Virus record (IMG/VR): IMGVR_UViG_3300007760_000949
Coordinates: 1 to 22,066 of that record
Reading direction: 5' to 3' (one strand)
Source of the DNA: a virus
Length of the DNA stretch: 22,066 bases
Shown here: one piece after another, positions 1-6,575 of the stretch
Layout of the letters: each line of letters opens with the position of its first letter
Position numbering within the stretch: position 1 is the first letter of the stretch
Translations under genes and position numbers: made by a program
The notes under the pieces: generated by a model
Database searches by the model: none
Seen by the model: the letters and a program-made list of their open reading frames with translations, nothing else
What the model was told of the DNA's origin: nothing

Positions 1-2
1 TT

Positions 3-215
3 TTTGCTGGTTCAAATGTCTATGAGGTTTCTTCAGATGTGTTTATGAAGTGTAAAGGCGAGAAGCCCAGATATGATCGTTATGTAAAGCATGTGGGCTC
101 GGATGATTGTGGGCAAGAAATTCGTGAATTTGGGTTGAAAAATCCAAAGAAAGGTATTATAATTAAGGACTCAAAGTATGGTACTATGATGTATTTAAGA
201 AGAGGTAAAGGGTGA
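3..215 (+). CDS. C-terminal end of an unknown protein (5' truncated)
   Basis: An open frame enters from the left edge and runs 70 codons to a TGA at 213-215. The fragment is mixed charged and hydrophobic, with two cysteines near its middle and a basic tail (RRGKG). I recognise no family. It overlaps the next gene by one base (TGATG), so the two are probably translationally coupled. Because the following genes look like membrane and lysis proteins, a structural or lysis role is possible, but nothing in the fragment itself shows that. Confidence 0.6.
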   Translation, partial: FAGSNVYEVSSDVFMKCKGEKPRYDRYVKHVGSDDCGQEIREFGLKNPKKGIIIKDSKYGTMMYLRRGKG

Positions 216-460
216 TGATTGGCGGCGCGATTAAATTTGCTGCTGATTTTTTGAGTAATATTATTAATGATGTTGTTAATAAATGGATGCAGAGAGAAGA
301 GTCCAGAAAGCGTGGAGAGGCAGAGATAAAGAATGCTATATATGAAGATGCCGCAAAGAGGAAATCGAGGGCAGATAAGGTCTTGGAAAAACCCATTAAG
401 GTGGGAAAGAAACTCCTTGATGGTCTGCGTAATCGTACTGATCGTGAGTCTACTGATTAG
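215..460 (+). CDS. Small amphipathic/coiled-coil protein, possible holin or spanin partner
   Basis: This 81-residue protein starts at ATG 215, which overlaps the previous stop; an in-frame GTG at 212 is an alternative start. AGAGG at 201-205 can serve as ribosome site. The first ~22 residues are hydrophobic to amphipathic (IGGAIKFAADFLSNIINDVV). The rest is rich in Lys, Arg, Glu and Ala with helical, coiled-coil character. It overlaps the lipoprotein gene by 41 bases in another frame, an arrangement common in phage lysis genes. I do not recognise the family. The N-terminal segment is too polar to call a firm transmembrane helix, so a holin or i-spanin role is only a guess from context. Confidence 0.55.
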   Translation: MIGGAIKFAADFLSNIINDVVNKWMQREESRKRGEAEIKNAIYEDAAKRKSRADKVLEKPIKVGKKLLDGLRNRTDRESTD

Positions 461-656
461 TTGTGCCCCTGATTGTGTAAATACGACAAATCCACCTGCG
501 TGTCCTGTGTGGTCAGAAGAAGCAATTAATGAACTGGTGGCTCTTTTGGAGCTTCAATCGGAAGGCGAAATTGACATGACTTCATTGGAATGGCAACTGG
601 GAGAAAACCTAAGGCACTGCGAGGCATTGGATGCGTTTTTAGATAACGACAAGTAG
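420..656 (+). CDS. Small lipoprotein, candidate outer-membrane spanin (Rz1-like)
   Basis: With the ATG at 420 the product is 78 residues. It begins with a hydrophobic stretch (residues 2-13) ending in a lipobox, L12-I13-S14-C15, followed by APDC. This is a typical lipoprotein signal with Cys15 as the lipidated residue. The mature part carries two more nearby cysteines, a Pro-rich patch (NPPACPVW) and an acidic helical tail. The frame stays open upstream to ATG 333, which would add a basic N-region but overlap the upstream gene by 128 bases. The ribosome site does not settle the choice, although GAAAGA lies 9 bases before 420. Size, lipobox and overlap fit an o-spanin; no family match was made. 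Confidence 0.55.
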   Translation: MVCVIVLIVSLLISCAPDCVNTTNPPACPVWSEEAINELVALLELQSEGEIDMTSLEWQLGENLRHCEALDAFLDNDK

Positions 657-673
657 CGCAAGGAGTTTTTGAG

Positions 674-940
674 GTGAATGAAATTTTTAAACAGATCTTG
701 ATCGGAGTGACAATTGCGGCAATTGCTGGTGCTTGGGCTTTTGCCTCTACACGCGCATCGGTTGCGTCTGTTCAGACTGTGATGTGGGAGGTTGAGGAAC
801 TTGAGGATGATATTGATCATGATATTGAAAAGATTGGTTCTGATATCGATGATCTTAAAACATCGGTCAATAATGCCATATTAGAGCAAAGAGAATTTCG
901 CGCTCAGGTTCGAGAGAAGTTACAAATATCATCTAATTAG
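674..940 (+). CDS. Single-pass membrane protein with coiled coil, candidate holin or inner spanin
   Basis: The start is GTG at 674, with a strong AAGGAG (660-665) 8 bases upstream, giving 88 residues. Residues ~8-26 (ILIGVTIAAIAGAWAFAST) form one transmembrane helix. The remainder is acidic with regular hydrophobic spacing (VEELEDDIDHDIEKIGSDID), a clear coiled-coil pattern. One N-terminal helix plus a periplasmic coiled coil is the layout of i-spanins and of some phage holins. Sitting directly after the lipoprotein gene supports a lysis cassette. The order lipoprotein then membrane protein is the reverse of classical Rz/Rz1, so the role is inferred. Confidence 0.6.
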   Translation: MNEIFKQILIGVTIAAIAGAWAFASTRASVASVQTVMWEVEELEDDIDHDIEKIGSDIDDLKTSVNNAILEQREFRAQVREKLQISSN

Positions 941-963
941 TTATTTACAAGTGAGAAAATATT

Positions 964-1995
964 ATGAATTATGTGGACGTGAAATACGTTGGGATACTCT
1001 CATCTCAATTAGAACAATTTAAAAAGAAGAATAATAAACTTTATAATTTCAGGTGCCCCATCTGTGGAGATTCGGAAAGGAATCGCTACAAGGCAAGAGG
1101 GTATTTGTATCCAAGCCCAGACGGAAATTCTTTTATCTACAAGTGTCACAATTGCGGAGATGCCATATCTCTTGGCAATCTGATTAAGCGCGTAGATCCG
1201 ATTTTGTATAAGAAATATATTCTTGAGGGGTTTGGCAAGAAGGACAAAAGGTTCCAACCCAAGAAGACAAAAAGGGCAAAGAAGACACCCAAAATTGATG
1301 CTTCCTATTTGGAAAAGCTTGGTGCAGAGCGAGTTGATCGTATCCCAAAGAACCATGCCATCCATCAATTTATCAATGCCCGTCGCATTCCCGATTCTTC
1401 ATTAGATCGTCTATATTATATAGATGATGATAAGAAATTGGAATGGATAGACCCGATATACAAAGGGAGAATTGTCGGGAATCAACCGAGACTTATTCTT
1501 CCGTTCTTTGATCGCAGAGGGTCTTTGGTGGGCATTGCTGCGCGAGCAATCAATGCAGCATCTACCCTGCGGTATCTTGCGTTCCGTTTGGACAAGGATG
1601 CCCCGATGATCTTTGGGATGGATCGTATCAAAAAGAACTCCAGAAACCCTGTGTATGTGGTGGAGGGTCCGATTGATTCGTTGTTCCTGCCCAATGCGAT
1701 TGCTGTGGGTGGTGCCGACTTCAAGAAGTTGGCATCGGAGATTCGTAAAGATAAGTGTATTATTGTTTTTGACAATGAGCCAAGAAATAATGAAATAATT
1801 AAGAGGATGAAATCTCTCATAGATGAGGGTTATAACGTCTGTGTATGGCCCCAGAATATAAAGGAAAAAGACATCAACGATATGGTGCTTTCGGGCATCC
1901 CCGCGAGCAAAATTGAAGATGTGATAAATAAAAACACATATTCTGGCTTGAAGGCAATGGCAGCATTTAATTCATGGAAGAGGGTGAGTATATAA
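964..1995 (+). CDS. DNA primase, T4 gp61 type (zinc ribbon plus TOPRIM)
   Basis: The 343-residue product matches the usual length of T4 gp61 (about 342). It should lay down RNA primers for lagging-strand synthesis together with the replicative helicase. A zinc-binding domain lies at the N-terminus, with CPIC at 31-34 and CHNC at 61-64. The centre contains a primase-core segment (GRIVGNQPRLILPFFD, ~168-183). A TOPRIM domain follows, with its glutamate in VVEGPIDS (E234) and the metal-binding run VFDNE (D270). A basic linker at ~92-110 is rich in Lys. The gene ends TAATG, overlapping thyX by one base. The gene 41 helicase partner is not in the window. The ribosome site before 964 is weak (AAGTGAG). 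Confidence 0.93.
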   Translation: MNYVDVKYVGILSSQLEQFKKKNNKLYNFRCPICGDSERNRYKARGYLYPSPDGNSFIYKCHNCGDAISLGNLIKRVDPILYKKYILEGFGKKDKRFQPKKTKRAKKTPKIDASYLEKLGAERVDRIPKNHAIHQFINARRIPDSSLDRLYYIDDDKKLEWIDPIYKGRIVGNQPRLILPFFDRRGSLVGIAARAINAASTLRYLAFRLDKDAPMIFGMDRIKKNSRNPVYVVEGPIDSLFLPNAIAVGGADFKKLASEIRKDKCIIVFDNEPRNNEIIKRMKSLIDEGYNVCVWPQNIKEKDINDMVLSGIPASKIEDVINKNTYSGLKAMAAFNSWKRVSI

Positions 1996-2657
1996 TGAAA
2001 CAATTGACATCGAGTGAAGTTAAGTTAGTGGATTATATGGGAAGTGATTTGACAGTAGTTAACGCAGCCAGAGTGAGTTTTAATAAACATGTTGAGCAAT
2101 TCTCAATGGGTGATGAAAGACTGATTAAGTTTCTCGCAGAACATAATCATTGGACCCCGTTTGGGCATTGCTCTATTACAATACGAGAGAAGGTTCCTAT
2201 TTTTGTAGCTCGTCAACGTTTTAAACACACCGTGGGTTTTTGTTACAATGAGGTGTCTCGTAGATATGTGAGTCATGATCCTGAGTTTTTTATGCCAGAT
2301 GAGTGGAGAGCAAATCCAGAAAATAAAAAGCAAGGTTCTTCTAAAACAGAAATTGTGGAGTGGTTGTTGATAAACGAGAGAACTCCATCACTTGCGGTCG
2401 AACAGCATTATAATAAGTCGGCGAAACTATATAATGAATTGCTTGATGCTGGAGTTTGTGCCGAACAAGCGAGAATGGTTCTTCCTCAAGGAATGATGAC
2501 TGAATACTATGTAACAGGGTCGTTGGCAGCTTGGGCTAGAGCTTATAAACTTAGAGTAGAAGAAACAGCCCAAGAGGAGATTCGGTCTTTAGCTGAAGAA
2601 TGGGATAAGATCATTCGTCCTATATTTCCCGTTTCTTGGAAATATTTGATTGGGTAG
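1995..2657 (+). CDS. thyX: Flavin-dependent thymidylate synthase ThyX
   Basis: ThyX converts dUMP to dTMP using methylenetetrahydrofolate, FAD and NADPH. The start is set at ATG 1995, overlapping the primase stop, with GGTGAG 8-13 bases before it; this gives 220 residues. Family features are VVNAARVSF (~21-29), the stretch AEHNHWTPFGHC, and the FAD/dUMP signature region at 73-91. There the usual RHRxxSxNxxSxRY appears as RQRFKH...CYNEVSRRY, so the central RHR is replaced by K77-H78-T79 and one residue is added before NE. N85, E86, S88, R90 and Y91 are kept. I believe cyanophage and other marine phage ThyX proteins share this variant. The gene sits directly before nrdJ, forming a dNTP supply unit. 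Confidence 0.93.
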   Translation: MKQLTSSEVKLVDYMGSDLTVVNAARVSFNKHVEQFSMGDERLIKFLAEHNHWTPFGHCSITIREKVPIFVARQRFKHTVGFCYNEVSRRYVSHDPEFFMPDEWRANPENKKQGSSKTEIVEWLLINERTPSLAVEQHYNKSAKLYNELLDAGVCAEQARMVLPQGMMTEYYVTGSLAAWARAYKLRVEETAQEEIRSLAEEWDKIIRPIFPVSWKYLIG

Positions 2658-2700
2658 TTTACATCGAGGTAAGAAAAAAATCTCAGATAGGAGACAAAGC

Positions 2701-4008
2701 ATGACAACCCCTCAAATGACAGTTTTACAGCAATACATTCATTCGTCCCGTTATGCTCGTTGGGTTCCTTCAAAGGGAAGACGAGAAACTTGGGATGAGA
2801 CAGTAGACCGTTATGTAGATTTTTTTGAAGAACATATTGAAGAGAACACCAAGGGATCGATCAAGGATATTAAGAACAGTCTTCGTGATTCCATTTTTAA
2901 TATGGAAGTCATGCCATCCATGCGTGCCTTGATGACGGCTGGTCCTGCCCTGGCTCGTGAGAACATTGCAGGATATAACTGTTCGTTTGTCGCAGTGGAT
3001 TCTCCGCGGGCATTTGATGAGGCATTATATATTTTAATGAATGGGACTGGTGTTGGGTTTTCTGTGGAAACTCATCATATTAATAAGCTCCCGCTGGTTG
3101 CCGAGGAGTTCCATCAGACTGACACCACCGTTGTTGTTGCCGATAGCAAGCTCGGCTGGGCAAAGGCACTCAAGGAATTAGTGGCAATGCTCTATGCGGG
3201 TCAGGTTCCGAATATTGATGTTTCCAATATACGTCCTGCCGGTTCAACCCTAAAGGTATTTGGTGGCCGTGCTTCGGGTCCAGATCCTCTTGTAGATACT
3301 TTTGATGCCTTTATCAATACATTTCGGGGAGCGTCGGGTAGAAGGCTGAATTCATTGGAATGTCATGATCTGATGTGTTATGTGGCATCGTGTGTTGTGG
3401 TTGGTGGTGTTCGTCGGGCAGCGTTGATTTCTCTTTCTGATTTGACGGATGAACGAATGCGACATGCCAAGACAGGTCAGTGGTATACTACAGAACAGCA
3501 TCGGTCGTTTTCAAATAATTCTGCTGTCTATAATGAAAAGCCTGATGTTGGAATCTTTATGTCAGAGTGGTTGTCATTATACAACTCAAAGAGCGGCGAG
3601 CGTGGAATTATTAATCGCGAAGGCTTGAAGAAAAAGGTAGCAGAGAATGGTCGCAGAGATCCCGATTATGATTTCGGGGTAAATCCATGTTGTTTGTCTG
3701 GAGACACGCAGATCCACACATTAAATGGAGTAGAGTCAATTAGAACCGTTTGTGAGAAAGTGGAAAACGGAGAGCCTGTTCTTGTTCAAATGTATGACCA
3801 CAAGTTGGATAGTGTTGTTTATGGTCCGGTAGAAGCAGCCAATCTAACGCGACCAGACGCAGAACTGATTGAGCTTGAGGTTGTTGACGACGAATCTAAT
3901 GTACATACGCTTAAACTGACGCCTGATCATTTGGTATTTACTGAAAATCGAGGATATGTTAGGGCAGATGAGCTTTCTGAGGAGGATATCCTTGTTGTGA
4001 GTGTGTAA
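2701..4008 (+). CDS. nrdJ: Class II (B12-dependent) ribonucleotide reductase, N-terminal part fused to N-half of a split intein
   Basis: ATG 2701 has AGGAG at 2689-2693, 7 bases upstream. Of the 435 residues, 1-330 are the reductase (N-extein) and 331-435 the intein N-half. The reductase part shows GYNCSF with C94, matching the redox cysteine C119 of Lactobacillus leichmannii RTPR, then NGTGVGFSVE, the loop ASGPDPL, and RRAALISL. It ends in FGVNPC, whose C330 corresponds to the thiyl-radical cysteine C408. The protein then passes into CLSGDTQI, an intein start, and stops at TAA 4006-4008, so no active site exists in this chain alone. The second half is the gene at 4787. The enzyme should reduce ribonucleotides with adenosylcobalamin and so needs host or environmental B12. 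There is no N-terminal ATP-cone domain. Confidence 0.93.
   Translation: MTTPQMTVLQQYIHSSRYARWVPSKGRRETWDETVDRYVDFFEEHIEENTKGSIKDIKNSLRDSIFNMEVMPSMRALMTAGPALARENIAGYNCSFVAVDSPRAFDEALYILMNGTGVGFSVETHHINKLPLVAEEFHQTDTTVVVADSKLGWAKALKELVAMLYAGQVPNIDVSNIRPAGSTLKVFGGRASGPDPLVDTFDAFINTFRGASGRRLNSLECHDLMCYVASCVVVGGVRRAALISLSDLTDERMRHAKTGQWYTTEQHRSFSNNSAVYNEKPDVGIFMSEWLSLYNSKSGERGIINREGLKKKVAENGRRDPDYDFGVNPCCLSGDTQIHTLNGVESIRTVCEKVENGEPVLVQMYDHKLDSVVYGPVEAANLTRPDAELIELEVVDDESNVHTLKLTPDHLVFTENRGYVRADELSEEDILVVSV
3691..4005 (+). other. IntN: N-terminal half of split intein (NrdJ-1-like)
   Basis: These 105 codons follow the NPC of the reductase. Block A is CLSGDTQI, with Cys1 as the splicing nucleophile. 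Block B contains TPDH (the TxxH motif), followed by NRGYVRADEL. The product ends in ILVVSV and a stop, with no C-terminal His-Asn. The length and the motifs LTRPDAEL, TPDH, NRGYVRADEL and VVSV closely follow my memory of the natural split intein NrdJ-1, which has a 105-residue N-half at the same NPC/SEI insertion point. Confidence 0.92.
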
Positions 4009-4019
4009 ATAACAGGTGT

Positions 4020-4027
4020 TATAAATA
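4020..4027 (+). promoter_or_regulatory. TATAAATA, possible T4-like late promoter before the endonuclease gene
   Basis: An exact match to the T4 late-promoter box lies in the 53-base gap between the IntN stop and the endonuclease start, 34 bases before GTG 4062. T4 homing endonuclease genes often have late promoters. However, the window is AT-rich and four other exact copies occur, so chance is a real possibility. Confidence 0.3.
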
Positions 4028-4061
4028 GTATATGGATTGATGGCAAATCTTGGAGGCTGTT

Positions 4062-4838
4062 GTGTTGTTTAGTGAGTCTGAAAAGAAAACACTTAAATCC
4101 TGGTATAATGAATTGAATACTAAAAATCCTTCTCGGAATCAGTATTCTGTGTCTGAAAGACAATGTTGGTTAAATGCGAATCCTTGTCCGTTAACTGAAA
4201 AGATAAAACGTGTATATGATGAGGGACACGGATTTAAAACATTGGCAAAAAACCTTGATTTATCATATTCTGTTGTTCGGAGATTGTGTATAAATTATAT
4301 TGGGTTTGAAACAAGAAGAGGGACCAGCGTAGTAACTGACGCATTAAGAGCGAAAAGGCGAGAAAATGTTTTGGGAGAGAAATCTCCGTGGTTTGATTGG
4401 CCCAGAAAAATGCCTGAGATGACAGCCAAGAACGGTAAGTCTATTCAGGGATATTATAGTAGGGCGTGGGACGGTGAATATGTGTGGCTTCGCTCGACAT
4501 ACGAATACATATATGCGAAGTGGTTGGACCAATTGGGAGTGCGGTGGGAAATTGAGAAAACCTCGTTTCCATTATCTAATGGTGAAAATTATAGACCAGA
4601 TTTTTTTATATACGACGACTCGGGGGAGTTAAAAACTATTGTTGAGGTAAAGTCGAGATATTTCAATAAAGGAAACCGCGAGTATAAGTTTGATTTATTT
4701 AAGTTAGAATATTGCGGAGTAAATTGTTCAATTATAACTAATATGGACCTATATACGAAAATAGGATATCAAAAGGAACTAAAAGAATGGAAATCAAAAA
4801 GAATATCGTCAAGGGACGAGTTAGATCAATTAAGGTAG
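4062..4838 (+). CDS. Homing endonuclease, PD-(D/E)xK-like, inside the split nrdJ
   Basis: GGAGG at 4052-4056 lies 5 bases before GTG 4062, giving 258 residues; TTG 4065 or TTG 4050 are other possible starts. The N-terminal half looks DNA-binding, with a helix-turn-helix-like stretch at ~57-77 (GFKTLAKNLDLSYSVVRRLC) and a NUMOD-like segment, GEKSPWFDWPRKMPEM. The C-terminal half has RSTYE (E148), then RPDFFIYDD (D180), then VEVKS (E195, K197), a PD-(D/E)xK nuclease pattern common among phage homing enzymes and near the Vsr fold. It probably cuts intein-less nrdJ alleles of co-infecting phages at the NPC/SEI site. The last 52 bases overlap the start of the IntC gene in another frame, so the two genes may be co-translated. 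Confidence 0.85.
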   Translation: MLFSESEKKTLKSWYNELNTKNPSRNQYSVSERQCWLNANPCPLTEKIKRVYDEGHGFKTLAKNLDLSYSVVRRLCINYIGFETRRGTSVVTDALRAKRRENVLGEKSPWFDWPRKMPEMTAKNGKSIQGYYSRAWDGEYVWLRSTYEYIYAKWLDQLGVRWEIEKTSFPLSNGENYRPDFFIYDDSGELKTIVEVKSRYFNKGNREYKFDLFKLEYCGVNCSIITNMDLYTKIGYQKELKEWKSKRISSRDELDQLR

Positions 4839-4912
4839 TTTCAAATGAAGACACCTATGATCTTCAGACAGCACACCAAAATTTTTTTGCTGACAACGTT
4901 CTTGTTCATAAC
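4787..4912 (+). other. IntC: C-terminal half of split intein
   Basis: These 42 codons carry block F/G features. VSNEDTYDLQT is followed by HQNFFADNVLVHN, ending in the His-Asn pair needed for Asn cyclisation. The next residue is Ser, the +1 nucleophile. The motifs SNEDTYD, NFFA and LVHN match the remembered C-half of NrdJ-1. Its start lies within the endonuclease gene. Confidence 0.92.
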
Positions 4913-5833
4913 TCCGAGATTATTCTTCGCCCAAATGGATTCTGTAATCTTTCGGAGGTGGTGATTCGAGAGGATGACACGATGGCAGACCTTGAGAGGA
5001 AGGTTGAGGTTGCCACCATTATTGGGACATTACAAGCCACGCTTACCAAGTTTCGTTATCTTCGTGCCGATTGGAAGAAGAACGCAGAGGAGGAGAGGCT
5101 GCTTGGTGTCAGTTTAACGGGAATTATGGACAATAAGATCACCAACGGAAAAAGTGGAGACTTGAAGGAGGTTTTGAGGATTTTAAAGGCAGTTGCCATT
5201 GACACCAATAAGCATTGGGCTGGTGTTCTGGGCATTCCGCAATCGGTAGCAATTACGACAGTAAAACCCTCAGGGACGGTATCGGTTCTGGTTGACTCTG
5301 CGAGCGGCATCCATTCTCGGTTTTCTCCACAATATATTCGTACCGTTCGAGCAGACAAGAAAGATCCAGCCAGTCGCTTTATGATTGATCGTGGTGTTCC
5401 TGTAGAGGATGATATTATTGCGCCGGATCATAATTATGTTTTTTCGTTTCCTGTCAAGGCACCAAAGGGTGCCGTGTTCACGACAGATCTTTCGGCAGTT
5501 GAACAGCTTGAGCGATGGCTGGCATATAAGCAGCATTGGTGCGAACATAACCCATCGTGTACCGTCACGGTGAAGGAGCATGAGTGGGTTGAAGTGGGCG
5601 CGTGGGTATATGAGAATTTTGATGATTTGACTGGTGTTTCTTTCCTCCCACATACGGACCATATATATAAACAAGCACCATTTATAGAAATTGATAAGAA
5701 AACATATACAGAGTTAACTAAAGCCATGCCAAAGGAATTGGATTGGGAGGAGATGGGAGAATATGAAACTTCAGATCAGACGATTGGCTCTCAAACAATG
5801 GCATGTACAGGTGGGAGTTGTGAAATAGTTTAA
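4787..5833 (+). CDS. nrdJ: C-half of split intein fused to C-terminal part of class II ribonucleotide reductase
   Basis: ATG 4787 has AAGGA (4773-4777) 9 bases before it, within the endonuclease gene. Residues 1-42 are IntC and 43-348 the reductase C-extein. The extein opens with SEIILRPNGFC. Its Cys (C53 here, C341 after splicing) lies 11 residues after the radical Cys, the same spacing as C408 and C419 in L. leichmannii RTPR. Further on come VKPSGTVSVL and SGIHSRFSP, the substrate-loop region. The C-terminus is CTGGSCEIV, the CxxxxC redox pair that recharges the active site. The gene ends in TAATG, overlapping the next small gene by one base. It is active only after trans-splicing with the product of 2701-4008. 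Confidence 0.93.
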   Translation: MEIKKNIVKGRVRSIKVVSNEDTYDLQTAHQNFFADNVLVHNSEIILRPNGFCNLSEVVIREDDTMADLERKVEVATIIGTLQATLTKFRYLRADWKKNAEEERLLGVSLTGIMDNKITNGKSGDLKEVLRILKAVAIDTNKHWAGVLGIPQSVAITTVKPSGTVSVLVDSASGIHSRFSPQYIRTVRADKKDPASRFMIDRGVPVEDDIIAPDHNYVFSFPVKAPKGAVFTTDLSAVEQLERWLAYKQHWCEHNPSCTVTVKEHEWVEVGAWVYENFDDLTGVSFLPHTDHIYKQAPFIEIDKKTYTELTKAMPKELDWEEMGEYETSDQTIGSQTMACTGGSCEIV

Positions 5834-6003
5834 TGTCAATAGAAACGGAATATGAAAATAATACGGTTGTTCTCGATTTAGAATGTGTCGAGTGTGATGT
5901 TATTTATGCGATTTACACAGATGTTCATGGGTTCGTAGAAGAGGCACGATATTGCCCGTTTTGCGGTACATATAACGTAGATTATGATCGGGTAGAAGAA
6001 TAA
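5833..6003 (+). CDS. Small zinc-knuckle protein (56 aa), unknown function
   Basis: ATG 5833 shares its A with the nrdJ stop (TAATG), and TAA 6001-6003 shares its last A with the next ATG. The gene is therefore coupled on both sides, which strongly supports its reality despite its size. Four cysteines form two CxxC pairs: C18-V-E-C21 and C41-P-F-C44-G. This is a typical zinc ribbon or knuckle; the rest is acidic. It has no recognisable nuclease or helicase residues. Its place between nrdJ and a RuvC-like nuclease suggests a role in nucleotide or DNA metabolism, but no function can be assigned. Confidence 0.75.
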   Translation: MSIETEYENNTVVLDLECVECDVIYAIYTDVHGFVEEARYCPFCGTYNVDYDRVEE

Positions 6004-6560
6004 TGCCAGTTTTAGCTGGAATTGATTATTCGCTATCGTGTCCAGCAATTTGTGTTTATGACACAAAAAGAGACGCTTTTTGCTATGAAACCGTAAATTT
6101 GTATTTCCGTTCTAATTTAATGCGATTTGAGGCATTCAAGGAAGGTAATCTGGAGGGCAGTAATCACGGTCCCTGGGCGTGCGAAATGGATCGTTATGAT
6201 GATATCAGTTCATGGACACTGAACATACTCGATTCCAATTCTGTAGATCAGGTTTATTTGGAGGGCTACTCGTTCGGGTCCACAGGGCGAGTTTTCAATA
6301 TAGCCGAAAATACTGCTATATTGAAATACAATTTATGGGAAGAATTAATTCATTACGAAGTCATTCCTCCCACGACCGTCAAGAAATATGCAACCGGAAA
6401 AGGCAATGCATCTAAAGAAGATATGTTTAATAAATTTAATGAAGAAAATCCAAATGCAAATTTAAAGGAACTTTTGACACCGAGATCATCTGGTGTTATC
6501 AGCCCGTTGAATGACATTATAGATGCTTATTATATTTTAAAGTACGGGTTATTTAATTAA
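6003..6560 (+). CDS. RuvC-like RNase H-fold nuclease (putative Holliday junction resolvase)
   Basis: The 185 residues show the acidic catalytic pattern of the RuvC/RNase H fold. D8 lies in AGIDYSLSCPAICV on strand 1, E87 in VYLEGYSFGS at the end of strand 4, and D171 and D174 in PLNDIIDAYYIL on the last helix. The central helix (GRVFNIAENTAILKY) and the motif VIPPTTVKKYATGKGNASK, typical of phage RuvC-like proteins, lie between them. The enzyme probably resolves branched DNA during replication and packaging. In T4 this job is done by the unrelated endonuclease VII, and many marine phages carry a RuvC-like protein instead. It ends the replication module, 22 bases before a promoter. Confidence 0.82.
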   Translation: MPVLAGIDYSLSCPAICVYDTKRDAFCYETVNLYFRSNLMRFEAFKEGNLEGSNHGPWACEMDRYDDISSWTLNILDSNSVDQVYLEGYSFGSTGRVFNIAENTAILKYNLWEELIHYEVIPPTTVKKYATGKGNASKEDMFNKFNEENPNANLKELLTPRSSGVISPLNDIIDAYYILKYGLFN

Positions 6561-6575
6561 CAAAAAAAATGCATT

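Larger units (their letters stand above)
3691..4912 (+). mobile_element. Split-intein/homing-endonuclease element interrupting nrdJ
   Basis: From Cys1 of IntN to the last Asn of IntC, this 1.2 kb element separates the two reductase exteins. It contains IntN with its own stop, a 53-base gap, a complete endonuclease gene, and IntC starting inside the end of the endonuclease gene. The three reading frames all differ, so the arrangement is not a simple frameshifted intein. It corresponds to the 'fractured gene' layout reported from marine metagenomes by Dassa and co-workers (2009), where a free-standing endonuclease lies between split-intein halves. The spliced protein should be 330 + 306 = 636 residues. 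Confidence 0.9.

Noticed and set aside
4006-4787. Stop codon and frame change in nrdJ as a sequencing or assembly error
   Set aside because: The intein halves are complete on both sides (IntN ends without His-Asn, IntC has its own start and ribosome site) and a full endonuclease gene lies between. This matches a known natural arrangement.
5270-5727. Reverse-strand frames opposite the reductase C-half
   Set aside because: No motif and no ribosome site; the + strand carries the conserved reductase.
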